A DNA stretch of 6,188 bases, from positions 1 through 6,188 of the forward strand of contig JASLEN010000341.1 in NCBI GenBank assembly GCA_030151105.1, in the 5' to 3' direction. Both the position numbers and the translations under genes were made by a program. Positions 1 through 6,188 of this stretch are shown in pieces (the stretch's first letter is position 1; each line of letters opens with the position of its first letter). A model generated the notes under the pieces. The model searched no databases, had not been told where the DNA came from, and saw nothing but the letters and a program-made list of their open reading frames with translations. This DNA comes from Dysgonomonas sp. (GTDB taxonomy: Bacteria; Bacteroidota; Bacteroidia; Bacteroidales; Dysgonomonadaceae).

Positions 1-290
1 TCCAAGCCAAACAAGATGGAAGGAAAATCTCTCAAAGCCTCAACATTAAGCTGCTGCGTCCGCTCCAATTCAGAACAAAACTTCTTCAAATACTCCTCAT
101 AATTGGTATCAAAATCACAACTCAAGTCATGCAAAGGCGCACACTCTCCTACCCCCCAATGTGCTGGATTGGAGCGAGATTGAAGCACCACAAACCAAAC
201 ATCATGAGTATGATAAACGCCCCGAGAAGTACCTGCGGGACGTTTAAATAAAAGTTTATAGGATACAATATTTACCGAAAATTCGGACAT
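1..290 (-). CDS. menC: o-Succinylbenzoate synthase MenC, N-terminal part (3' end outside window)
   Basis: MenC is an enolase-superfamily enzyme that dehydrates SHCHC to o-succinylbenzoate in the cytoplasmic menaquinone pathway. I translated this region by hand: ATG at 290-288 opens a frame of 96 codons with no stop before the window edge. Visible family landmarks are the opening strand with YKL (11-13), RPAGTSRG (17-24), the lid-domain motif GVGECAPL (46-53) and FPSILFGL (89-96). All of this belongs to the substrate-capping N-terminal domain. The barrel domain with the catalytic lysines and metal-binding acidic residues lies beyond the edge, so activity cannot be judged. The start is 15 bp after the menB stop (306). 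No Shine-Dalgarno motif is visible, as is usual in Bacteroidetes. Position as the fourth gene of a men cluster supports the call strongly. Another enolase-superfamily member, such as a dipeptide epimerase, is a less likely alternative. Confidence 0.87.
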   Translation of the reverse strand, partial: MSEFSVNIVSYKLLFKRPAGTSRGVYHTHDVWFVVLQSRSNPAHWGVGECAPLHDLSCDFDTNYEEYLKKFCSELERTQQLNVEALRDFPSILFGL

Positions 291-305
291 ATGTTCTAGT
301 CTCAA

Positions 306-1130
306 TTAAGGGAATTTAGGGAATTTCTTAAAGTCAGGTTTTCTCTTTTCCAAGAATGCGTGCTTTCCTTCTTGCGCCTCCTCAGTCAGATAATATAGAA
401 GAGTTGCATTTCCAGCAAGCTCTTGAATACCAGACTGTCCATCAAGTTCAGCATTCAAGCCCATTTTTATCATTCGCAATGCCATCGGGCTATGTTGCAT
501 CATTTCATGCGCCCATTTAACAGTCTCGTCTTCAAGCTGATCGAATGGAACAACAGTATTCACCAAGCCCATTTCTAAGGCCTCTTGCGCTGAATATTGA
601 CGACAAAGGAACCAGATTTCTCTCGCCTTTTTCTGTCCCACGATTCGTGCCAAATAAGACGAACCAAAACCAGCATCAAAGCTACCTACCTTAGGTCCCG
701 TTTGTCCAAAAATAGCATTCTCAGACGCAATAGACAAATCACAAACAACTTGCAAAACATGACCTCCGCCAATTGCAAAACCATTGACCATCGCAATCAC
801 TGGTTTTGGCAAAGAACGAATTTGTTTTTGAACCTCAAGCACCTGTAAACGAGGCACTCCATCCTCTCCAATATAACCTCCAAGACCTTTCACATTTTGG
901 TCGCCACCCGCACAAAAAGCCTTGTCGCCAGCACCCGTAAGCACCACCACATAAATCTCTTGATTCTCGTGACAAAGACGCAACGCATCGCTAATTTCTT
1001 GCGTAGTAGTTGGTGTAAAAGCATTGCGATAACGCTCACGATTGATTGTTATACGTCCAATTCCTTCGAAATAATCGAACAGAATATCTTTGTATTCCTT
1101 GATGGTTTCCCATTTTCTAGCTGTTGACAT
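306..1130 (-). CDS. menB: 1,4-Dihydroxy-2-naphthoyl-CoA synthase MenB
   Basis: A 274-aa crotonase-fold enzyme that performs the Dieckmann-type ring closure of o-succinylbenzoyl-CoA to 1,4-dihydroxy-2-naphthoyl-CoA. Landmarks run the full length: RKWETIKEY near the N-terminus, NRERYRNAF (30-38), the CoA/oxyanion-hole segment AFCAGGDQN (71-79), GGGH (121-124), QTGPKVGSFDAG (143-154), and the C-terminal KRKPDFKKFPKFP typical of MenB. Asp152 corresponds to E. coli Asp163 and Tyr247 to Tyr258. Gly145 sits where E. coli MenB has Gly156, which marks the bicarbonate-dependent (type I) class; type II enzymes carry an Asp there. Length is normal (E. coli 285 aa). The ATG at 1130 lies inside the end of menD, giving a 14-bp overlap, so translational coupling is likely. 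The start is preceded by an A-rich stretch (AAATCAAAAAAT) with no Shine-Dalgarno. The gene looks intact and the identification is essentially certain. Confidence 0.97.
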   Translation of the reverse strand: MSTARKWETIKEYKDILFDYFEGIGRITINRERYRNAFTPTTTQEISDALRLCHENQEIYVVVLTGAGDKAFCAGGDQNVKGLGGYIGEDGVPRLQVLEVQKQIRSLPKPVIAMVNGFAIGGGHVLQVVCDLSIASENAIFGQTGPKVGSFDAGFGSSYLARIVGQKKAREIWFLCRQYSAQEALEMGLVNTVVPFDQLEDETVKWAHEMMQHSPMALRMIKMGLNAELDGQSGIQELAGNATLLYYLTEEAQEGKHAFLEKRKPDFKKFPKFP

Positions 1131-2790
1131 ATTTTTTGATTTTATGATAATATTCTTGAAAAACTTTTTTATTCACCTCTATATCAGTATGAACTTCAAA
1201 TAAAATAGATTGCTCAACATCTTCATCCATAAAAGAGTTGAGCCCCGCCTCAAACTGCTTTTCATCAGTGCTTGATAAATATTTAAATCCTGCTGCATCT
1301 GCCCATTTCTCCGATGTTGCTTGATGTTCTGCTGCGACAAATTTCTCCAAAGACGAAGATTCATTCAATTTCGGAAGGAGATGAAATATTCCTCCTCCAC
1401 TATTGTTAATCAACAAGATACGAATATTTTTTATATGCTCAATATTCCAAAGTGCATTCAGTCCATAGAAGAAACTCAAGTCGCCAATTATTAGATAAGT
1501 AATTCCCTCATGCACAGCTGAAAAACCTATTGTAGAAGGCATTGTACTTTCGATTCCATTTGTTCCACGATTGCAATAGACGTGTATAGATCTATATAAA
1601 TCAAAGAGTTCCACATTTCTAATCGAAGAGCTATTTGCCACATGAAGATGTGAGTTCTGGGGTAGTCGATTTAAGAACTGCCCAACAGCGTAAATATCTG
1701 AATAAGAAGTAGTATCGGGTTCTTTAACTTGTTGAGATAAATTCTGCCAAGATTCTTGAAACGATTTATCCGACTCATTATCAATGAGTTCTAGAAGGGA
1801 TTGAAAGAAAGTAACTTCTTCTGTTTCAATAATTTCAGTCAAAGATTGAAAAACATCTTCCACATCAGATGTCTCCGAAATGAGCCAATGTTCGGTTGGC
1901 TTATCTTGTCTCAAAAAATGCTTCAAGCGCTTGGAAACAATATGTCCACCCAAACTTATTACCAAATCGGGAACAAATTCTTTCTTATTATCATCTGACA
2001 AACAACTTAATAGAGCATCTGCATTGGAAATAAAATGAGAAGAATTGCAATTGGATAAACATTCGTAAAGAACCACACAATTCGTTTGCTCAACCAGCTT
2101 TTCGAGAGTTAAAACTAAATTGGGTGTGTAGTTCATTTGCCCCACAACAATCATTTTTCGCTTACTGCGCTTCCATTCTTGGAGATAATATTCCGCATTT
2201 ATATTTTTTTGTGGAGCTAAATAATTTATTTTTCGCACCTTAGGAAGCTCAGTTTGAGAATAGTCAAAAAGAGGTTCAGCCAAAGGTATATTGATGTGCA
2301 CAGGACCTTTTCTATTTGCTGTACAAGCAATTAAAGCCTCATTAATCAAGCGATTGCAATACCAAAGTTCCGACTCATCTTTCCCTTCAGTCAACTGCAC
2401 CGATTTTTTCACGAGCGAACCAAACACTTGATATTGAGGAATCGTCTGCCCATCCATTTGCCCAATCCATTCCGCTGTTCTATCTGCTGACAACACAATC
2501 AATGGCAAACGCTGATAAAAAGCCTCGCTAACGGCTGGCGCAAAATTGAGTAAGGCCGAACCAGACGTACAACACACAGCCACAGGCTCTTGCAATCGTT
2601 GAATAACACCCAAAGCATAGAATGCTGCATTGCGCTCATCTACAATGAGATGACACTTGAAAAAGTTATCTGACGAAAAAGTTTGTATCAGAGGAGCATT
2701 TCGAGACCCAGGAGAGATAACAATCTGCTGAATACCAAAGGCTTTGAAGAGTGCTACCGTTTCTAATACATTTTTTTTGACAGAGAACAT
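1117..2790 (-). CDS. menD: 2-Succinyl-5-enolpyruvyl-6-hydroxy-3-cyclohexene-1-carboxylate (SEPHCHC) synthase MenD
   Basis: A 557-aa thiamine-diphosphate enzyme that decarboxylates 2-oxoglutarate and adds the succinic semialdehyde unit to isochorismate. The three-domain ThDP layout is visible. The N-terminal Pyr domain carries SPGSRNAPL (26-34), DERNAAF (51-57, with Glu52 equivalent to the cofactor-activating Glu55 of E. coli), CTSGSALLNFAPAV (74-87) and SADR (101-104). A diverged central domain follows at roughly 190-350. The C-terminal PP domain has NRGTNGIEST (407-416), GDLSFFYGLN (436-445) and NNSGGGIF (462-469). Asp437, Asn463 and Gly465 correspond to the Mg/ThDP ligands Asp442, Asn469 and Gly471 of E. 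coli. Length matches the family. Oddities: Gly443 replaces the Asp usually found after GDLSxxx, and codons 5-7 contain a run of eight A. The start is 2 bp after the menF stop, and the 3' end overlaps menB by 14 bp, so the gene is clearly mid-operon. Other ThDP enzymes such as acetolactate synthase are excluded by the MenD-specific motifs. Confidence 0.97.
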   Translation of the reverse strand: MFSVKKNVLETVALFKAFGIQQIVISPGSRNAPLIQTFSSDNFFKCHLIVDERNAAFYALGVIQRLQEPVAVCCTSGSALLNFAPAVSEAFYQRLPLIVLSADRTAEWIGQMDGQTIPQYQVFGSLVKKSVQLTEGKDESELWYCNRLINEALIACTANRKGPVHINIPLAEPLFDYSQTELPKVRKINYLAPQKNINAEYYLQEWKRSKRKMIVVGQMNYTPNLVLTLEKLVEQTNCVVLYECLSNCNSSHFISNADALLSCLSDDNKKEFVPDLVISLGGHIVSKRLKHFLRQDKPTEHWLISETSDVEDVFQSLTEIIETEEVTFFQSLLELIDNESDKSFQESWQNLSQQVKEPDTTSYSDIYAVGQFLNRLPQNSHLHVANSSSIRNVELFDLYRSIHVYCNRGTNGIESTMPSTIGFSAVHEGITYLIIGDLSFFYGLNALWNIEHIKNIRILLINNSGGGIFHLLPKLNESSSLEKFVAAEHQATSEKWADAAGFKYLSSTDEKQFEAGLNSFMDEDVEQSILFEVHTDIEVNKKVFQEYYHKIKKYVNS

Positions 2791-2792
2791 AT

Positions 2793-3893
2793 TTATAGAA
2801 TGGATAAAATGGTTTGTAACTTATAATCAGTCTCTTGCCACTCCGACTGAGCTTCGGAATCAGGCATAATTCCTCCTCCAGCATAGAGACGAAGTGAGTT
2901 TGGTAAAATCTGCATACATCGCAAATTCACATATAGGTGGGTTTGATTATCAGCATCTAAAACACCAATAAAACCTGTATAATAAGCTCTATCGTATTTT
3001 TCATTCTCTAAGATAAAATTGAATGCTTTATCTTTTGGAAAACCACAAACCGCAGGCGTAGGATGCAGAATATTAAGCACATCGCCCACTCTATTATTAT
3101 CTGGAAGTTGGAATCTAAATTCAGATTTGAGATGCGCCAAATCGCCTGAATAGATGGTGATAGGAGTATCGTTTACGGAAGTGACGCCAATCTTATTCAA
3201 TTGATTTTGCATATACTTCATGACAATTCCTTGCTCGTAGATATTTTTCTCATCCCAAGTAATTTCATCAGATACAGTATTCACTTTTTGAGTGCCAGCT
3301 AAAGCATCTGTTTTCCAATTTCCTTTGTTACCAGACAAGATTATTTCGGGAGAAGACCCCAACCATGCACCCGACTCGGGAGTGTGGCAGAGATAGACAA
3401 AATTGTCTTTGTATTTTTGACAAGCTCGCTTGAATGCAAGCCCTATAGATGATTTTCGTTCAACATCTGCGGTGCGAGAAAGTACCAGTTTCTGCAAATT
3501 ATCATCAGCGACATTGGAGTGAAAGGCTTCAAAAATGGAACTATATTTTTCGAAATTAGCCAAGCCTTCATCCATTCTCTTAGAAGATGCTGCTGAGCAT
3601 GTTTTTTCTAATGGATAAGTCTCTAAGAAATTGAATATTGCATCTTCACTCTCAAACATTTTATCGCCCTGAATAACAATCACAGGATGCGTCTGAGAAG
3701 CTGAAAATGGAGAAATAACAAAACCTTTTTGTTCATTGAGCCCCGAAATATTGTCGAAAACGTGTGGCTTCGCCGATGTTTGCAAAATCAAATGCACAGA
3801 TGTAGTCTGTGGCAATTGATAGAGTGCAAACCGCACATTTCGATCAATTAGACGATCAAATATTTCGTATCTCAAATCTTCAGCATCTTGCAT
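2793..3893 (-). CDS. menF: Isochorismate synthase MenF (chorismate-binding family)
   Basis: A 366-aa MST-family (menaquinone/siderophore/tryptophan) enzyme that converts chorismate to isochorismate, the committed step to menaquinone. The chorismate-binding domain fills about residues 110-366. It shows KLVLSR (135-140), whose Lys135 matches the general-base lysine (Lys190 in E. coli MenF), and LGSSPEIIL (178-186), whose Glu183 matches the general acid. It also shows TDALAGT (195-201), EKN (215-217), HPTPAVCGFP (277-286), LYAGGGI (336-342) and EWQET (351-355); glutamates in the EKN and EWQET segments are expected Mg ligands. At 366 aa it is shorter than E. coli MenF (431 aa), with a reduced N-terminal part, but the conserved domain is complete. 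The ATG at 3893 follows a 45-bp gap after the antiporter gene. No Shine-Dalgarno is visible; CTGCAAA precedes the start. A siderophore enzyme (EntC) has the same chemistry, but linkage to menD, menB and menC makes MenF the right name. Confidence 0.95.
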   Translation of the reverse strand: MQDAEDLRYEIFDRLIDRNVRFALYQLPQTTSVHLILQTSAKPHVFDNISGLNEQKGFVISPFSASQTHPVIVIQGDKMFESEDAIFNFLETYPLEKTCSAASSKRMDEGLANFEKYSSIFEAFHSNVADDNLQKLVLSRTADVERKSSIGLAFKRACQKYKDNFVYLCHTPESGAWLGSSPEIILSGNKGNWKTDALAGTQKVNTVSDEITWDEKNIYEQGIVMKYMQNQLNKIGVTSVNDTPITIYSGDLAHLKSEFRFQLPDNNRVGDVLNILHPTPAVCGFPKDKAFNFILENEKYDRAYYTGFIGVLDADNQTHLYVNLRCMQILPNSLRLYAGGGIMPDSEAQSEWQETDYKLQTILSIL

Positions 3894-3902
3894 TTTGCAG
3901 AA

Positions 3903-3927
3903 TAATTATCTATCGAGTTTATAATTA
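3903..3927. repeat. AT-only inverted repeat in the gap before menF
   Basis: TAATTAT (3903-3909) and ATAATTA (3921-3927) are perfect 7-base inverted copies separated by 11 bases. They occupy the middle of the 45-bp gap between the antiporter stop and the menF start. All seven pairs are A:T, so an RNA hairpin would be weak, and the T-rich stretch on the transcribed (minus) strand comes before the stem instead of after it, unlike an intrinsic terminator. It could be a protein-binding dyad near menF, or chance in AT-rich intergenic DNA. The repeat itself is seen directly; any role is speculation. Confidence 0.4.
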
Positions 3928-3938
3928 AGAAAAACAGT

Positions 3939-6188
3939 TTACATCTGGAAGTTGAACGAGAAATTTTCATTCACCAGTTGATGAATATTTGCCTTATTTC
4001 CAACTAACCAAACGATGTCTCCACCTTGTAAAATCTCAGAGGCAGGAGGATTGATCTGATAGCCTGTTGTACGTTCGATGCCCACAATGAAGCATGAACC
4101 ACGACGTCCCATCTCCGACTCCAAAAGGCTTTTGCCACAAAGTCCAGAGCTTTCGTCCACCACCAATGACAGACACTTGATGCTCGAATGTTGATTCTCA
4201 TCGTGCAGTTTGGCATACTCGTGTATGGTTTTGAGCGTACAACGCTCAATTCTATTCTTCTCTTTAGCCAACAAGTTGATTTGAACGATATTACCTGCAA
4301 CCGTCAACATATCATCGGGAAGTAGAACAAAGTCTCCATTTGGGAAAAATAGTTCCTTATTGTTTCGCACCAAAGCCACTATTATCAGGTCATACTTATC
4401 TCTAAAATCAGTATCCTTAAGTGCTACGTTTTCGTAATCAGAGCCTGCATGCAGCTTGAATTGTCCCACATAAAGATTACGTTCTATCCAGCTTTCGTTG
4501 TCCAAATCATAAGTCGTAACAGTGCCTCCATTGTCAGTCGATTTCACTCGTCTGTCATGAATCATTCGTTGATTGAAATTGAGCACAAATCGGTACTCCA
4601 TATTCCAATAGATTTTCAACAAATACTTAGAACGTAAAATAAGCAAAACAAGCACTACAGCTACTGCTGCAGACACCCAAAGAGGAATATCGAGCAAGCT
4701 CCAGAATACAAAATAAATCAATCCAAAAGCGATTACATATCGCAGAACGATACAGGCAGAAAGCACCAATCTATTGCCCACGCTCTGTTGCCACAATTTC
4801 AAAATCAAGTAAGGCTGTTCTCCACCTCTGTAAACCAAGCCTTTGAGTAGTGGAGCCATCACAAAGAGAGTAATCAGAACGTAGATCGTATTTGTCCAAG
4901 TGCTATCGAAATGTTGCAAGACAAAAGGATGTAGAACGCTAACAGACAACAGAATAACTGCAACAGATAAGGTTGCATAGATTATAATATTGAAAATATA
5001 GTTTCGCATAAATGCCGCCCAAGCAGTTGGTGAACCTGGTGCATCCAGTTTATTATCAGTTTCTACTATTTTTTCGCTCCATGTTTGCGGGAGTTTGCGC
5101 ATCATCAAGTTATAAACACCTTCGCTACCAGCCATCAAATAAGGAGTTGTGAAAGTTGTTAGGATGGATACAGCAATGATAATTGGATAGATGAATCCAT
5201 CTGTCAACTGATAGGCAATTGCCGTACCAGCCACAATGAACGAAAATTCGCCCACCTGAGCCATACTAAAACCAGACTGCACTGCTACCTTCATTTTCTC
5301 GCCAGATAGACGTGCACCTATAGCCGTAAAAATAACCTTTCCGAAAAGGACTAATAAGGTAATGAGAATAATGCTCTCGTAGTTGTCAATAATAATCTGC
5401 GGATCCATCAACATTCCCACCGAGACGAAGAAGATGGTTCCGAAGAAGTCTTTTATTGGTTTGGTCACACGTTCGATATTCTCAAGCGAAACCGTTTCGG
5501 CAAGGATAGATCCCATAATAAACGCTCCCAACTCAGCAGATAAGCCAACTTTGGTAGCAAAGACTACCATCCCCAAACACATTCCGATAGAAACTATCAA
5601 CAGCGTTTCGTCGTTGAGCATACTCTTAAATTTCTTCAACAAGGTAGGCACAAGGAAAATACCACAAACCACCCATGTTATCATAAAGAAGAGCATTTTG
5701 CCCACGCTGAAAATGATTTCTGTACCTTCAAAATTGCGGCTAACTGCCAATGTTCCCATAAATACCATGATGAGAATAGCAAACAAGTCGTCGAAAATAA
5801 GGATACCAAAAACGACCTCCGTAAAGCGTTTTCCTTTATATCTTGGATCTTCAAAAGCTTTGACAATGATGGTGGTGGACGACAGACAGAGCATACACCC
5901 TAAGATAATGCTATTCCACATTCCCCAACCAAGAGCCATTCCGAGCGCATAGCCAGAGACTCCCACCCCGAGAATGATGACCAGTAGGGTTATGAATCCC
6001 GTTTTTCCATTACTGAGCATTTTCTTGAAACTGAATTCAAGCCCAAGACCAAAGAGAAGGAAAATAACACCTATTTCTCCCCAAATGCTGATGTTAGCAC
6101 CATCTACTACTGTTGGAAAAAAACTAGAATAAGGTCCTGTCAAGAAACCTGCCACAATATAGCCTAGGACGACGGGTTGTTTGAGCCA
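3939..6188 (-). CDS. CPA2-type monovalent cation:proton antiporter with two C-terminal RCK_C domains (5' end outside window)
   Basis: An inner-membrane exchanger that would swap K+ or Na+ for H+. The frame stays open to the window edge and encodes 749 residues here. The residues before the GTG at 6155 (WLKQPVVLGYI) are typical family sequence just after the first helix, so the true start lies upstream and the GTG is internal. Numbering from Trp1, the Na/H exchanger domain spans about 1-355 with FLLFGLGLEF (43-52), SSTTIIV (103-109), an FDD motif (132-134), ELGAFIMG (219-226), FFVSVGM (253-259) and AQVGEFSF (310-317). Four more hydrophobic segments follow (about 396-421, 431-451, 473-496, 502-518). 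Then come two soluble RCK_C/TrkA-C-like modules at about 569-638 and 671-739, the second with the pattern SGLCGKSL and GGDIVWLVG. No GxGxxG-type RCK_N nucleotide-binding domain is visible, unlike KefB/KefC. The ion specificity is unknown. The gene ends 45 bp before menF on the same strand. Confidence 0.9.
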   Translation of the reverse strand, partial: WLKQPVVLGYIVAGFLTGPYSSFFPTVVDGANISIWGEIGVIFLLFGLGLEFSFKKMLSNGKTGFITLLVIILGVGVSGYALGMALGWGMWNSIILGCMLCLSSTTIIVKAFEDPRYKGKRFTEVVFGILIFDDLFAILIMVFMGTLAVSRNFEGTEIIFSVGKMLFFMITWVVCGIFLVPTLLKKFKSMLNDETLLIVSIGMCLGMVVFATKVGLSAELGAFIMGSILAETVSLENIERVTKPIKDFFGTIFFVSVGMLMDPQIIIDNYESIILITLLVLFGKVIFTAIGARLSGEKMKVAVQSGFSMAQVGEFSFIVAGTAIAYQLTDGFIYPIIIAVSILTTFTTPYLMAGSEGVYNLMMRKLPQTWSEKIVETDNKLDAPGSPTAWAAFMRNYIFNIIIYATLSVAVILLSVSVLHPFVLQHFDSTWTNTIYVLITLFVMAPLLKGLVYRGGEQPYLILKLWQQSVGNRLVLSACIVLRYVIAFGLIYFVFWSLLDIPLWVSAAVAVVLVLLILRSKYLLKIYWNMEYRFVLNFNQRMIHDRRVKSTDNGGTVTTYDLDNESWIERNLYVGQFKLHAGSDYENVALKDTDFRDKYDLIIVALVRNNKELFFPNGDFVLLPDDMLTVAGNIVQINLLAKEKNRIERCTLKTIHEYAKLHDENQHSSIKCLSLVVDESSGLCGKSLLESEMGRRGSCFIVGIERTTGYQINPPASEILQGGDIVWLVGNKANIHQLVNENFSFNFQM

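Larger units (their letters stand above)
1..3893 (-). other. Menaquinone biosynthesis cluster menF-menD-menB-menC (probable single operon)
   Basis: Four same-strand genes are packed with a 2-bp gap (menF/menD), a 14-bp overlap (menD/menB) and a 15-bp gap (menB/menC). There is no room for internal promoters or terminators between them, so one polycistronic message is inferred. The products cover isochorismate formation, SEPHCHC synthesis, OSB synthesis and naphthoate ring closure. The SHCHC-forming lyase MenH, encoded between menD and menB in E. coli, is absent at that place, and OSB-CoA ligase MenE is not in the window. Whether the message starts at menF or further upstream in the antiporter gene cannot be decided by eye. 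Confidence 0.85.

Noticed and set aside
597..1127. Two + strand open frames opposite menB
   Set aside because: They are antisense to a full-length, highly conserved menB and encode no recognisable domain.
2793..3893. Siderophore-type isochorismate synthase (EntC) or anthranilate/aminodeoxychorismate synthase
   Set aside because: The Lys of KLVLSR and the TDALAGT segment favour isochorismate chemistry, and the gene is fused into a menD-menB-menC operon, so MenF is the best reading.
3894..3938. A Bacteroidetes-type promoter (TTTG ... TAnnTTTG) for menF in the gap
   Set aside because: No good match to the -7 element TAnnTTTG with a correctly spaced -33 TTTG was found on the minus strand. Only partial AT-rich resemblance is present.
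3894..3945. Intrinsic terminator after the antiporter gene
   Set aside because: The only hairpin is AT-only and the T-rich stretch precedes it in the direction of transcription, so it does not fit a rho-independent terminator.
5383..5952. A 189-codon open frame on the + strand
   Set aside because: It lies wholly antisense to the exchanger domain of the antiporter, whose motifs are clear. The translation is low in recognisable motifs and looks like a complementary-strand shadow.
6153..6155. GTG as the start codon of the antiporter
   Set aside because: Eleven further in-frame codons up to the window edge give WLKQPVVLGYI, which is family-typical sequence. The first helix of the exchanger domain is missing, so the true start is outside the window.
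1..6188. Mobile elements, CRISPR arrays, tRNA/rRNA genes or a hidden novel system
   Set aside because: The window is almost fully occupied by intact metabolic and transport genes. No direct repeats, transposase motifs or RNA-gene signatures were seen on either strand.

Overview
The window reads as a compact, ordinary stretch of a Bacteroidales-type chromosome (Bacteroides/Prevotella/Porphyromonas relatives). The reasons are the moderately AT-rich composition, start codons preceded by A-rich sequence instead of Shine-Dalgarno motifs, the menF-menD-menB-menC gene order, and protein motifs that match my memory of Bacteroidales Men enzymes. Species cannot be fixed by eye. Every gene lies on the minus strand, so transcription runs from high to low coordinates. 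Almost all of the window is coding, and no gene-free stretch exceeds about 45 bp.

Layout in transcription order: (1) 6188-3939, a CPA2-type monovalent cation:proton antiporter. Its 5' end lies outside the window. It has an exchanger core, four extra hydrophobic segments and two C-terminal RCK_C/TrkA-C-like domains. (2) A 45-bp gap (3894-3938) with an AT-only inverted repeat. (3) 3893-2793, menF, isochorismate synthase. (4) After 2 bp, 2790-1117, menD, SEPHCHC synthase. (5) Overlapping menD by 14 bp, 1130-306, menB, 1,4-dihydroxy-2-naphthoyl-CoA synthase. (6) After 15 bp, 290-1, the first 96 codons of menC, o-succinylbenzoate synthase, which runs off the low-coordinate edge.

The four men genes encode steps of the classical (chorismate to isochorismate, not futalosine) menaquinone pathway: MenF makes isochorismate, MenD adds succinic semialdehyde from 2-oxoglutarate, MenC dehydrates the product to o-succinylbenzoate (OSB), and MenB closes the naphthoate ring after OSB has been activated to OSB-CoA by MenE. 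No menH or menE is seen in the window. menE could follow menC beyond the edge. Menaquinone feeds anaerobic electron transport (for example fumarate reduction), and the antiporter would use or adjust the resulting ion gradients. That functional link is inference from adjacency only.

I find no mobile element, CRISPR array, RNA gene or clearly novel system. The points worth a second look are the antiporter's architecture (paired RCK_C domains with no Rossmann RCK_N domain, and a DD pair where KefC has QD), a Gly in place of a usually conserved Asp in MenD's ThDP motif, an A8 tract at the start of menD, the small inverted repeat before menF, and the absence of menH between menD and menB.
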